A DNA stretch of 64,000 bases from Acheta domesticus (lineage: Eukaryota > Arthropoda > Insecta > Orthoptera > Gryllidae), in contig JAHLJT010009436.1 of the NCBI GenBank assembly GCA_031308135.1, positions 124,733,366-124,797,365 on the forward strand, read 5' to 3'. Numbering within the stretch: the stretch's first letter is position 1; each line of letters begins with the position of its first letter. This document shows positions 31,665 to 43,249 of this stretch, piece after piece. Below the pieces are notes generated by a model. It saw nothing but the letters and a program-made list of their open reading frames with translations, was not told the origin of the DNA and ran no database searches. A program made the translations under genes and the position numbers.

Positions 31665-32010
31665 GGAAGCGGCGCGCGTAATCTTGGCGCGGGCTGCCTC
31701 TCATTGGGCGGCGGGATGCAATTGGCGCGCGTGGTAACGGCCTAATCGAAAGCGCCGTGGGAGCTCGATTGCGGCGCCAGCACGCTGCGCTTTAATCCGG
31801 CCACGGCCCGCGCCCGCCTGCCCGCGCTCCGCGCGCCGCAGCCCTGCGCGCTCCAGTGGGGCTTCCGGGAACAATGGGAGCCCGGAGCACGCCCACCCCT
31901 ACTCTTCCCTGCCCCTCCCCCCTCCACCCCCTCCACCGAGCTGTGCAGATACGTATGCGCCGCTTATCGGGTCGTCGCTGCCCGCTGTTGGCACCGACGA
32001 TGCCGCAGCT
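31665..32010. other. GC-rich CpG-dense patch
   Basis: CpG-dense with repeated GGCGCGCGTGGTAAC / GGCGCGCGTAATC words at its left edge (31672-31738). This is followed by a C-rich block (CCCACCCCTACTCTTCCCTG). No coding signal beyond compositional frames. Confidence 0.4.
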
Positions 32011-33255
32011 ACTGACCCACTACCGCGCGTGCTCTGTTTGACCTCCCTCTTCGATGTTGACGAATTTATCTGCGTATTTCCTTGCTTCGTGCCGCTGATT
32101 ACCGAAGGGTCCTATCGTCCCTACCGCTCTCTCATTTCCGTCATACCTGCAGCCCTATCACTACACTGCGATTTATTCAGAGCTGCCTCTGGAGGGCCAT
32201 CAGCTGTTACGGTGCCATCCAGTCAGGATCTTACATTTCACTACAGTGACGTCACTATGGTGGCGTTCAATCTTCCGATTGGATTACACCGTAACATCTG
32301 ATTTACTTCAGACGCAGCTCTGAATATATCCAAGTATAAAATACTTTCATCTTACTTCCCTGCTATTAACACTCTGACAAATCGTCACTATCACACATTA
32401 TTGCACATAATATTTTGTCAATTCGTCAACCCGACTTACCGCTTTTCCACTTCGGCGTTCAGTGAGCGTATCACCCCTACAGAGAATACCAGGTCACCTT
32501 TACATACGGTCAGAATGTCATCCAAACACAATCTCTCTCAGACACTCAGTCGCCTGCTCCACGCTGCCCTCACGCTCTATCACTTCCCACTTTTACTGGT
32601 GTCCGCTGCACTCATATTGCCACGTAAAAATAATGTTTTAGATGGCATGCATTTACCTTGTGTTAATTTTATGGCCAATTTCAAGCCCCTTGTTCATTAA
32701 ATTTTTAAATGGGAGTAGTTCCGTATCTGCACGATTGCATAATGTTCCCATTTGTTTAATATTCTGTTAGGAGCATATTGTTTCTACGAAGTGCGTGTTG
32801 GAGTGACGCCCGAGAGAATATCAATAAAGCGCTTCCGAATGTCTTCACTGATTTGTTAACTTTAATCTTAAATTATACCATCAGATTAATTATTTGATTA
32901 TTTATTTATTAAATATTTTGCTAGAATTTGAAGGATGTTAGTATCTTTGAACAGAAGAATATTTGAAATCACTTCTTAATGAAGACTCAGAAACAACAAT
33001 TTGCAAAATCGAATTATTAGAAACAATGTGAGAGGAACTCTCCACTCTAAAGATTTTCGAAACTTGTTTATATAACAAGAGCAAAATTGTTCTGATCTGA
33101 TTATCAAAAAAGTTTTCTACTTGTTCGTTGACCTGCTACTTTGTTGCACACATATTAACTGATAATAGTACATAACAACTAGTACATTCCGTACACCTTG
33201 CGTGTAATTTCGAGTTGCAGCTATTTTTGATATTCATTATATTGAGTCCCTTAAG
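32011..33255. other. Mixed stretch, nothing recognised
   Basis: Frames of 90-99 codons at 32029-32301 and 32401-32700 have no domain I know. The right part is AT-rich. Confidence 0.45.
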
Positions 33256-33256
33256 C

Positions 33257-33442
33257 GTAATGTATGTTTTTTCTCGGGAGATGGCAGTAATCTTTCCCCT
33301 CTGGATGACGAGATCCGGCGCCGTCCTACCGTCAGCTAGCAGGGTTTTCCCCAACCAGGTATATCCCACCAGCGGGGCATCACCCCAGCTGGGACAAACT
33401 GTAAGATCCTGACTGGTCTCCCAGCATGTCAGGTAAGGTAGC
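33257..33442 (-). mobile_element. SINE-1 copy F (3' domain only)
   Basis: Reverse-orientation fragment limited to the 3' domain. Plus-strand landmarks are TCTCGGGAGATGGCAGTAAT, CGTCAGCTAGCAGGGTTTTC, CCACCAGCGGGGCATCACCC and CTGACTGGTCTCCCAGCATG. The head and centre are missing, consistent with 5' truncation. Confidence 0.8.
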
Positions 33443-33444
33443 AA

Positions 33445-34650
33445 TATCCCATACGTATCTAAATTTTGGCAAGCATACTACTACTCAAAATGTTTAGTAT
33501 GCCCCAACTTCCCAAGCAATTTTTCAACTATCGTGATTCTTCTGGCTTGGACGTTTTTCTGTGAAACTTCATTGAATTGTAGATCATTAAATGATAGCAT
33601 GCACTTTTTTAATCTGAGTAATTGTTGAGTAATAATACTAAGAGGAGGAACAGTTTCGGTGTGCCGCGCATTCTCAATAGTTTACTCTTATCTCCCACAC
33701 GAATCCCCACGACTCCTGTCCTCTTAGATATTCTTCTTGTCTCCTTCCCTGCTGCCAGCTGTCACTGATTTCTCCTTGCCAGTCCCGCGAGACTTGCCGC
33801 TCCCTACACCTCGCCTTGCACTTCTCATTTCTATTGTCTCAGCTGTCAGAGACGCTGCGCTCACATTCGAGCATGAAAAAGGCGTTGCAATAATGAATGA
33901 AACATTAGCGACTCACCATCTTTAGAACGCAGTTCCTCTCGAAGAGTCAAGACTATTCTCCTCACAGGAGCCTTCATCTTTATTAATAGTATTCCTTGCT
34001 GTTTACACATCGCTAGATAAATGTCGAATACCGCTAGTCTCAGATATACTGTAACCTTTAGGATTTCCTAAGTCCAATGACACTACACTTTTGCATACTC
34101 CTATTCTGCTTTTATAAGAACTTCATCATACATTTTCAAACTGTACCCATAGAAGCGTTCAATCTATAAATTGCTTCAGACTATAACATTCATTTTCAGT
34201 GTGATTATAAGTGTTATTAATTTGAAAAAAAGGCTAAGTAATGACTCCTCGCAATAAGACCTGCCTTTTCTTCTGCCCTTTTTGAGAACTACTTTGGGCC
34301 TACAGAAATTTAATTACTAGATAAGTTTAATTCCTGCAATTATCGAATTAAAGATAAAGTAGGTTAAGAATGATTTTAGAAATCAACGTATGTACATCAG
34401 GGATTTAGTCGACGATTACGAATGTAAAAAGTTGCTTCTTTACTTGTTATATAATCACAAGAACTTGTAATAATGTTGTGTACTGAGTTTTCAAGAGAAC
34501 AGAAAAACAACAGGCCTGAGACGGATACGGTTAAGTAATTTGTAAGTATTCCTAAAGGACACGTAAAAAAAGATCATACTTGACATTCCAGAACTAAAAT
34601 TTCAAAGAGCAGATTATTTTGTCCGATACGTAAGAGAAGAAGTCTTCACT
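33445..34650. other. AT-rich stretch, nothing recognised
   Basis: No coding, tRNA-like or terminal-repeat signal. Confidence 0.5.
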
Positions 34651-34654
34651 AGAC

Positions 34655-35000
34655 TCCTGCACCGTCAACACGGTCACCATGGCCCTTCGCCATCACCATC
34701 GCAATCACAATGGTAATCGCGGTTGCATTCCCTGCTGCCGTAGCCATTGTCACCTCACTCACCACTGCTTCTAAAGACACAACCATCGCCTTCATCGACA
34801 CCTCGACTACCCCTGATATTAGTTCCATGCTACCTGTCGTTGCCGCTACCGCCACCAGCACCGCCACCGCTATCTCTACCTTTACCTCTACCTCTACTTC
34901 CGCCACCACTGTCGCCATCGCTGTTACCACCTCTGCTCCATCCACCACCAGCTCCACCCGCGCTACCACTAACACCGCCCCCGCCGCCCACGAGGGCTAT
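34655..35000 (+). repeat. Triplet-rich (CAC/GCC/ACC) low-complexity tract
   Basis: About 340 bases built on degenerate CAC, ACC, GCC and TCC triplets (ACCACTGTCGCCATCGCTG, CCACCACCAGC). Three frames stay open because stop codons are rare in such sequence, giving Ala/Thr/Ser-, Pro/Leu- and, on the minus strand, Val/Ala-rich peptides. These are not credible genes. Confidence 0.7.
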
Positions 35001-35019
35001 ATCTCGTTACGTATTCACC

Positions 35020-35290
35020 GCTGGATGCGACGCGCAAAGCGCGCGTTGTCGGTTTTAACGAGGTAAACAGTTTGCGCGCATGCATTTTTGATACAGCCCG
35101 CGCCTTTTAGGAAACGGCCGCCCGGATCGCAAACGCGATTAGCTTTGTTTCCACCTACGTTCAAACACACCTTGCCCTTGTAAATTTGCGGTGGATTCGG
35201 ACCGGGCTCCTCCGTGCGGAAGACCGCCGCCGCGCCGCCCTGCGCCGCGCCGCGCCGCGCCGACCAGGTTGCCAGGAGGTCGATATTGTG
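35020..35290. other. GC-rich patch with a forkhead-like word and CGCGC runs
   Basis: Starts with CGCGCAAAGCGCGCG, then GAGGTAAACAG (a GTAAACA forkhead core), TTGCGCGCATGCATTTTTG, CGCGATTAGCTTTGTTTCC, and a (GCCGC)n run at about 35220-35262. The mix of CpG-rich DNA and transcription-factor-like words suggests a regulatory element. No coding potential. Confidence 0.35.
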
Positions 35291-35294
35291 TAAC

Positions 35295-36055
35295 GAGAAG
35301 GCGCAGCTTGCAAATGAATTCGCTTAAAGTAGGGAGCTGCGACGGGTTCCGTAGTCTGTTTGTAATTACTGATCGTTTCCTCTGCTTTTTACAGCCAGCG
35401 CTTCTCTTTCGCTTTTTGTCGGCGTCGCTGGCTGCGTTTTTCCGGCTCTGCATCTGGGTTTGGAGTGAAAATAGAATATGCAAACACGGAATGTTCCAGT
35501 AGGTCCTTGTCCATCTCGAATGATAATGCCCAGAGCGCCTGCGAGAGAACTAGCCCTATCAGTTTCAAAGAATGTTTGTGTTTCTTTTTTTGAGTTAATC
35601 GTAGAATACGTTTGACTCTGAATCAAGGACCTAGAGGTGGCCATCGTAAAGATTTTACTGAAGGATGTAAAATATTCTGTGTGCTTAATAAAGAAAAAAA
35701 TGAAATAAATGTAATTTTTTTTGCAAATTGGAATCTACTAGTTGATCGTGAGATGTCGACGTACCTTTCTGTGATTTTGTTCGGTAAATTTATGAGATTT
35801 TATTTTACAGTAATATAGGATTCTTTAAGGGCATTAGGAAAGTTATAATGGACAGTAAATATTGATAAACATGAATCAAAAAATTATTAATAAGTGTTTG
35901 TATTCAATGTAAAGGAAATCAAAAGCAATTTTAAAATGCAATATTAAGATAATCTTGTTATATTGAAGACTCTGGCTTCTTTTTTTGAATTTTTTCTCGA
36001 CCCTCGAGGTACTTTCCTTTGACTGTTGAATATTATTGCTGTCTCTTAAACACGG
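35295..36055. other. Mostly AT-rich stretch, nothing recognised
   Basis: The left part has conflicting frames of about 100 codons on both strands with no known domain. Confidence 0.45.
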
Positions 36056-36059
36056 AATA

Positions 36060-36744
36060 CAGGGTGGGCGTAAGGTAACTAGGTGTTAAAAATCTGTTGT
36101 AGCTTCTGTAAGATTTATTTTTATTTATAAGAAAGATATATACACAACCTTCGTTACATTAGAAAGCAATATAATATTTTCAGTCTCAACTTAGGCTACT
36201 GTGTTGTCAACCAGCGTTCTCAATATTTCTACTGATACAAATGATTCTTTTCTGACATTAATTGGGATGTTGGCCACTACCTCTGGAATCGATGCCTACA
36301 ATTCCTTCCAATGTGCGAGGTTTGGACTTGTAAACCTCCTCCTTAGTGTAGCCCCACAGGAAAAAATCACACGAACTGAGGATATGGACTTGTTGCTGGC
36401 CATTCGCGAGATCCACGCCTCCCAACCCTTACGTCCAGGAAATTTCTGGGCCAACCACCCGCGAATTGTTGCAACATTAGTATTCATTCCCTAGTTTTCA
36501 TTCTTCGGTCTCAGTCCTCGAATTTCATCGGGCTGAACTTAATCGGGCTATCATGGACGAAAAGGAACCTCTTTATTGGAAATGCAGCGTGATGCTTTCA
36601 GCGGTAAACAGTTGAATTGAGTGAAGCAGGCGTTATAAAATCCTAATAAACATTTGACACTATGCCTCTGTTTATAACTTTAAATTATTAATATATTACA
36701 ATTTTATCGAGTATTAAAATACCTAGTTACTTTACATCCACATG
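36060..36744 (-). mobile_element. Tc1/mariner-superfamily element relic with inverted termini
   Basis: The termini GTGGGCGTAAGGTAACTAGG (36064-) and, inverted, GTGGATGTAAAGTAACTAGG (from 36741 down) match over about 24 bases with four differences. Between them the minus strand carries the C-terminal part of a DDE transposase: 'IRGWLAQKFPGRKGW', then one frame over 'CDFFLWGYTKEEVYKSKP' and 'RTLEGI', matching the FPGRWIGRRG...DFFLWGYxKxxVY blocks of this superfamily. The N-terminus and first catalytic Asp are missing. Total length is about 685 bases, so this is an internally deleted, frameshifted copy. A TA lies before the left end, but the right flank shows no clear TA. Confidence 0.8.
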
Positions 36745-36749
36745 AACGA

Positions 36750-37220
36750 ATACAATCCTCTGACAAATATCTCGGAGAGTGCATTTTTAACTTTAATGGG
36801 TACTACCAATATGATACCCACTCTAATAAACACAGTAATTATTGAATCCAAGGTTTTCATTTTTTAGCCTTAAATTTTAAATATTTGAAGAGTATGGTAT
36901 ATATTCTTTGTGTGTATTTGCCGTGTAGAATAATGAATTTTACAAGAGTGAGCAAAATGTGTGTTCGCATATTCTTATAAAAGTCATTATACCTGTGAGT
37001 TTTAATTGTTTGTATGCCGGTATAATGGGATGTTTAATTATTTTGAATGCTAGCATCTTTATGAACCAACACAGAGAATGGGATCAATTAGGAACATATT
37101 GGATTGAACACCGAAAGGTACGCTTCGTATAGGGAACTTTGAGTTGTATATCGCAGAATTACTTTCGAATATAACCTGAAGAACATTTCCTGGAAACGTT
37201 AGTAAATATAGAACCTTACT
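36750..37220. other. AT-rich stretch, nothing recognised
   Basis: No feature found. Confidence 0.5.
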
Positions 37221-37224
37221 CTCG

Positions 37225-37530
37225 TTCAACTCCGTGGCGCGAAGGGACGTTTAATGTGAACAGGGTTGCGGTGAACAGACTTTGCGTCGTCATCTCGAAG
37301 CATTTTCGTCGGCGGTGGCTGCTCGCTCGCGCAGCTTCCGAGAAAATCTCACCGCGCGCCTGGGCGTGGCGGGGCGGGGCGGGGCAGGGGCCGTTGAAAA
37401 GCCGCCCTCCCTTTCCTCCCGCCCGCAACCCCCGAAGCCCCTGACGCTCTCGCTAGCAGCCAGTTGCCCTCCCCGCCGCAGCGGCCTCCGCTCATCACAT
37501 GCCGTGGTCTCCTCCCCACCTGACACACCC
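37225..37530. other. GC-rich CpG-dense patch
   Basis: Contains GGGCGTGGCGGGGCGGGGCG at 37362-37383, an array of Sp1/KLF-type GC boxes, in DNA rich in CpG. Overlapping frames on both strands are compositional. No TATA box or initiator is evident nearby. Confidence 0.4.
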
Positions 37531-37534
37531 GAGT

Positions 37535-38040
37535 CCTTCCATCTTATTTACAGACTCTTTCTTTACACCCGTTGCTTCCGTTCCTCCGTTCCTTCTCGCT
37601 TCACCGTCCCGGAATCAGAGGCGGATTTATAGGAAAAGGAATTATAGTAGTCATGACCCCCACACAGACTGTAGTAATTTAAAAAATATTTTTAAAATAA
37701 CCCCAAATTGTCGAAAAGTTATTATTTCGATTATATATTAATCGTTAATTATTTTTCTTATTATGAAACATCGAAATTCATTAAATACTTTGTATCTCGT
37801 TCCTTTCTTCAGGAATGAGTAGATAAACTGTAGGTTTGAAATCGTACATTATCACGCCGTTTGCCGGCCATTTTTACTTACCCATTTAGAGCACTTCGTA
37901 CAAAGAAATTGCCCCCTCTCTGCCTCTCTCTCTTTCTCTAATCCCATCTCCACGAGCGTAACTACGTGATTACCCTTTTCGTCGCCACTACGACGATTAA
38001 AACCAATACCACGACCATTACCTACCACCACTGCTAACGT
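37535..38040. other. AT-rich stretch, nothing recognised
   Basis: Only a CT-rich scrap at 37915-37940. Confidence 0.5.
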
Positions 38041-38059
38041 TACCTCTAGAACACCCGTT

Positions 38060-38250
38060 GTCCGCCGTCGTTCTCGCCCTCGCCGTCGCCCTCGCTCTCG
38101 CCCTCGCCCTCGCTCTCGTCCTCGCTCTCGTCCTCGCTCTCGCCCTCGCCCTCGCCCTCGCCCTCGCCCTCGCCCTCGCCCTCGCCCTCGCCCTCGCCCT
38201 CGCCCTCGCCCTCCCACTCCCACTCGCACTCGCCGTAGCCATCGCCATCA
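38060..38250 (+). repeat. (CTCGCC)n hexamer minisatellite
   Basis: About 25 tandem hexamers CTCGCC, with CTCGCT and CTCGTC variants on the left and CTCCCA/CTCGCA variants on the right. The frames read as (Leu-Ala)n on one strand and (Arg-Ala)n or (Arg-Gly)n on the other. These are repeat artefacts, not proteins. The repeat is flanked by ACCACC/ACCATC triplet-rich DNA. Confidence 0.92.
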
Positions 38251-38339
38251 CCATCACCATCGTCACCGCCACTTCCATTGCCACCGCCGCCTTTGCCGCC
38301 TTAGTTACTATCTATTCCCCGCCACAATCCACATGATTT

Positions 38340-38790
38340 CCGCCCCGATATCTGCCACTGCTACTCCCCCCCCTCTTGGCCTGCCCCAGCGCCCTGCGTG
38401 AAGCCTAGAAGCCCTGGGAGTGGAAGGCGGCGTTGCGTGGCGCGGCGGAGTGGAGGCGAGGGCGCAAGCGCTAAGAAAACCGCAGGCGGCGCGGGAAAGT
38501 TGTTCGGGGCGCTGAAACACCTGCCTTCCGCCCCGACCTCCTCATCCTCTGCCCTGCCCCGCATCATCGGTCGCCCCGCGGGTCCCCAAGTTGCTTTCAA
38601 TAGGCCCCTAACGCTTGCGAATCGTCGCAACTTGGTCGCGGGCGCCCGCCGCCCCGCGCTCGTACTGTCACAAAACTTCATCCGCGGGTGACATCAATTT
38701 CCCCGGGCGACGCGCCAATGGGGAGGGAAGGCCGCCGCAGCCATCGCTGCCGCTTCTGCACAGGCAACTGTCGCCCAACCAAATGTAAAG
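38340..38790. other. GC-rich CpG-dense patch
   Basis: CpG-dense DNA (GGCGGCGTTGCGTGGCGCGG, GCGGGCGCCCGCCGCCCCG). Plus and minus frames of about 100 codons overlap without known domains. The patch ends at AT-rich DNA at about 38800. Confidence 0.4.
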
Positions 38791-38794
38791 GCGC

Positions 38795-41100
38795 GGAGGA
38801 AACATGTCGGAAATTCACCGTGCAAAATTTCTGATAAAATGCGAAAGATTTCGTGATAAATGTTTGTTCCGTAACAGGTTTATTTTTTGTGTGGTGGCCT
38901 AGTTGGTGTGGTTCGTCCAAGAAGTTAAAATGTCCGTCGCAATGACATATAAACCTATTAAGATTTCGAATACCTGTTGGAGAGGATATTTACTCGTCTA
39001 TTATGTGCGTGTTGGAGACATTTCGTCTAGTGTCGAATATGTAGAACCATGGACTCCGCATGTGTTACAGTCAAATGTGTTGGTCTAAAAACACACTCAG
39101 GAGGGTGTCCTCTAACCAGCAAATAACCAGGAAAGATCTTATTATAAATTAACATATTCTAAATTTGCAGAACTAATGTATACGATAAATGAACGTGTAC
39201 GATGGTTCGAATGTTAGCATAGTATTGATCGAATAGTAGACCTCTTCAACTCTCAAAGTTTGCACCAGCGCAGATCCAGGTTAAGTAAAATATTTGGAAA
39301 GGAATATCAAAAAAAATAACTTGAAACTGCATCGCGATTTTACTAGATTTGATTTATCAGATTACTGAAGAATATTTTCCGATCCGTGGAATATATCTCT
39401 CATTGACGTTGATCGTGAGAAGATTGTTCAGAGTTGCTAGGGAACGAACGTATTGGTCTTTGAACTGTTAACATTATCGTGAAGTAAACGCTTTGTTTTG
39501 GAAGTCATTATCATTGTTCTGAATATATTTTGTTATATCTTTACCCTGCCCACTTTACATTCAAGTGCGTTCACGTGTCGTACAAGGACTACCTGTCACT
39601 GACGGGCTGCGATAATCGTACTTCAGAATTAAAAAGGCGTTGACATTTGTCTACTATCGCCCGTCATTTTATTTTTAATATTCAGTTTACGATTATGACT
39701 TCGTAGTGACACGTGGGAGGTTAAAAAAATATTGACTTGCACCTTGCTTGTTTGGATTTCAATACCCGACAGTACATGAAAACTTCACAACAAAACAAAA
39801 TCCCAGAGAAATTTGTTTCCCCACTTTTTCACTCTATTATCTGCACTACGCCAGAAACGATCACGTTAATTTTCTTTACTTATTTGAAAATAAAAATAAT
39901 GGTCATAAATCTAACTTCTTTAAGAAAAAATAAAAAGATAATGACACTTGTGTCATCTGTGTAAAGTGTGTCTCGAATATTTTTATTTTTCTATAACCGT
40001 TTTGACACGTAATTAAGGTATGATTCAACTAGTTTTATACAAAATGTTTGCATTGCAATTTGTTCGAGAACGCATGGGCGATACAGTAGTATTTATAGTT
40101 TTAGGTAGTGCTGTGCTAGACAGATTAAAGACATATCACATTTGTCAAAAGTTTTTACTCTCTACGAGAGCTGTTAAAGTTCCAGTACATATTAAATCAT
40201 CTGATACAAAAGAAAATTTGAATGTAGGTATGTGTATTTTACTCTTCTTTTTCTCACTTGAAGGATATCATGTAATGTGTTTCTTGTAGTTTGTGCATGG
40301 CCCAGGATCAGACTCTATTTGGCTTGCTAGACATCCTTAAGAAATAAAAGTAAAGGAATTCTCATTTTTTGTGAATTCCATCCTTCCTATGCCAGGGAGG
40401 GATGCTCTTCAACAGGATTTCAGATTATTAGCTTGCACACTAGAAAAGAGAGAAATGAATAAGTTTGGTATCCATCTGTGCCCTGACTCGAATATACTAT
40501 TAGTCTTATTCAACAAATCTTTCCGTCGAATCAGATTCTACTTGGGATGCAGAATTCAGAATACTACAAATTATTTTAGTTTGTAAGAAAGAAGAGGGAA
40601 CGTACGTATTGTCACAATAATTATAATTGTTACATTAATTTGAAAATGGTCCTAAATATATTTATAGACAGTCAAATTGTCATTCAAACGAATCTAATTT
40701 CAATATGAAAAAGACAGTCATTACATACGGAATTGTTAATTTTTTTGTGATCTTTTTGCGAATGGACACTAATGGAGTGTTATTATCTAATATCTTGTAA
40801 CATACCAGTACAGATATCAAAGAATTAAATGTTTCAGTGGAAGAGTCGAATTGCATATGCAAATAATAAAGTATGAGCTACCTATAATTGGTATCAGGTA
40901 TGTGAGTTATTCGAGGGAAAACGTAGTATGAGTTTTAATGGCCACATCGTAAAGTTTGTATTTTGGACATTCTTTTTCTGTGTCGTCAAGAATACATGAA
41001 CATTCAAAATTTTAAAGTAAAACTTGAAAGTGTGAAACACATCGATACTAAAATGCAGTTTTTGATTTAAAGAATACTCAGTTTAAAGTACTCAACATCA
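38795..41100. other. AT-rich stretch, nothing recognised
   Basis: Frames of 60-90 codons (for example 40020-40289) have no recognisable domain. No tRNA boxes or paired termini were found. Confidence 0.5.
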
Positions 41101-41106
41101 GGAATA

Positions 41107-41592
41107 CAGCTGTCCGGGGAGGAAACGTCGAAACTTCGAAAATAAGCTCTTAAGACAATTCTAATCATATTTTGTCTAATAAACTACATGGAAAATTTGC
41201 ATTATAGAAGCATAGAAACACTCCAGAAACCTGTAAGTTGTTTATTATTTACAAAAGAAATCAAGATATTTGTTCAGAAAGAAAAATTAAGCGAGAAATA
41301 AAAAAGCACCCAATTTACACAATTCGACTGCTTTTTTATTTCTCGCTTAATTTTTCTGTCTGTTAAAATATATTCATTTTCTTTGTAAATAATAAATAAT
41401 TTACATGTTTTCGAGTGTTTCTGTTTCCATAATGCAAATTTTTGCCCAGAAATGATTTTTTCAAACCAAATTTGGAGTGCTCATTGCGGCTCAACCATTC
41501 GGTATATACACCTAGTTCATTAGACACAATATGCTTAGAATTGTCTTAAGAGCTTATTTTCGAAGTTTCGACGTTTCCTCCCCGGACACCTG
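41107..41592. mobile_element. Foldback MITE with long inverted arms and TA target duplication
   Basis: The left arm starts CAGCTGTCCGGGGAGGAAAC and the right arm, read inverted, starts CAGGTGTCCGGGGAGGAAAC. They stay paired for about 58 bases with essentially one difference, then continue paired with more differences to a central stem (AAGCGAGAAATAAAAAAGCA / TGCTTTTTTATTTCTCGCTT). A TA dinucleotide flanks each end (41105-41106 and 41593-41594), the target duplication of Tc1/mariner-type elements. The right arm holds about 75 extra bases not in the left. No coding capacity, so it needs a transposase supplied elsewhere. Confidence 0.92.
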
Positions 41593-41599
41593 TATAGAA

Positions 41600-42810
41600 A
41601 ATGAATACGTTTTCCTCCACAGCCTTCAGTCATGAAAAGCATTGACTTCATAAATGTTGAAAATGTATTGAAATTACGTACAAAATATGATGCACACATA
41701 GGTAGTGACCTGCATAAGCATAAATGCTGCTGAACAAAAACCCACAAAATGATAGCGCGTACACTACTCAAGAAAAACAAATAAAATTACTCTCGTCTAA
41801 TACTGAAGTAAATTAAATTTTTCAACAAAAACATCCTTTACGAAAACTACAATAACGTAGTGTAGTACATATAGATAAGCAGTACAACAGGTCTTTACAC
41901 ATCAAGAATATCAAAACAGTTGGTCTTCTGTGACGCAACTCGTGAGTAGCAAACATTATCGGGAGGCCTCTTCCTTAGAGTCCTTTGATAGCATGACGAC
42001 ATCTGTTGTAGGTAGTGACGCACTGAGATGAGAATTCAGTCAGTAGCCGCAGTGTGAAAATAGGTGGAATAAATCAACCGAATACTTGCATTTTTCTGTC
42101 AAAATAAAAACTGTTTCATTGTTTTTGTATTTTTTTCCGACTTGCGACGTAACATAAAAAATTATCCTCACATGCCCTGAGGATGTACAGGGCTTTTCTT
42201 TCCATTTCTACGCGTTTTGGAACTTAGTAATGTCGATTCCCATTCCAATTCACGTTCAGTATCTTCATTAGTAGCCAAAGTATTCAATTCCTTTATTGGC
42301 ATGTGAGCACGGAATGCAGCATTTATCTGTGACCATCATCCCCGAAATGCCCTTGCCGGCGGGCACTTGTGTGATTAAAAGGGCACGTGCGCGACAGATT
42401 TTATGTCGCAATTTATGCTCTTGAATACATCGTTCTAGGCCGCGCAACGTGTAAGTGGAGTACAAAACGAACAGAGGTTCACACAGGCTTCGAGCAGGTG
42501 GTCTTAATTGCTTGCCACTGCAGTGCACGGAACGTTGGATGCATTCAGAGAGTGTCTCGGAATATTACGCGCCTTGCACAGAAGTGACGAATGGAAACTA
42601 AATTAGACGCGTGCGCCAGCGAGGAAGCGTTGTGAATTATTTTGAGGTCGCGGATAAGCGTTCCCAATGAGAGCTGCCCTGCTATTCTGACACCCGGCAA
42701 ACAAGCGAGGAAACAAAGTTGTTTCTAAATTGCTCCTATCGCATGTGTTTCCACTACCGGTTGCGATAGGCATTGTCAGGCCGCGACGTATGTTTTCATT
42801 TCGGTTCTCG
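41600..42810. other. Mixed stretch, nothing recognised
   Basis: 42300-42660 is less AT-rich and contains CGGCGGGCACTTGTGTGATT and GGCACGTGCGCGACAG (a CACGTG E-box). No coding or repeat assignment. Confidence 0.45.
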
Positions 42811-42819
42811 CCTTCTTGC

Positions 42820-43198
42820 TTCGGCAGTCGCTACGTAGTTGGGTCGCATTCGAATTGTCTGAAGGGGAATTCTAATGATCGGCTGCTCTGGTTGGTTCCT
42901 TTGGTTTCACCGATCAGTATCAAGCGAATGCCGGGAGAAGTATCTAACCAACGGGCCACGAGGAGCACGACATTCATTTTTGTCCGCTCCTGTCCCTTTA
43001 CACACACACGCACAAGCATATACAAATCACACATGTTGAATGCTAGAGCTTACCCCGGCTGAAGCGGTTTTCCGCTGGGAGAGATACTTGGATGCGGAAT
43101 CCCCCGGAAGATGACGTAAGGGTCGGGGCCGAATCTCACGATCCAACGAGGGAAGAACAAAGATCTCACAGGATTAACATGCACTACACGTATAGAAG
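42820..43198 (+). mobile_element. SINE-1 copy G (headless)
   Basis: Lacks a recognisable tRNA-like head. It begins in the GGGTCGCATTCGAATTG...GGGGAATTCTAATGATCGG region and keeps ATCAAGCGAATGCCGGGAG, the CCAACGGGCCACGAGG block, a TACACACACACGCACA linker, and a diverged 3' domain ending CAACGAGGGAAGAACAAAG and TTAACATGCACTACACG. Confidence 0.75.
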
Positions 43199-43249
43199 GA
43201 AACTTCTTCTTTTGCTGCCATACAGTGATTAGTGTGTAAGCTAGTCTCC

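Noticed and set aside
34649..35066. Ala/Thr-rich and Val-rich frames of 103-118 codons
   Set aside because: They come from CAC/GCC/ACC triplet-rich sequence, and three overlapping frames are open at once.
37852..38336. (Arg-Gly)n, (Arg-Ala)n and (Leu-Ala)n frames
   Set aside because: They are translations of the CTCGCC hexamer array, not RGG-box or similar proteins.
40020..40289. 89-codon frame as a possible small membrane protein
   Set aside because: The hydrophobic stretches are those expected of AT-rich chance frames. There is no conserved motif or signal.
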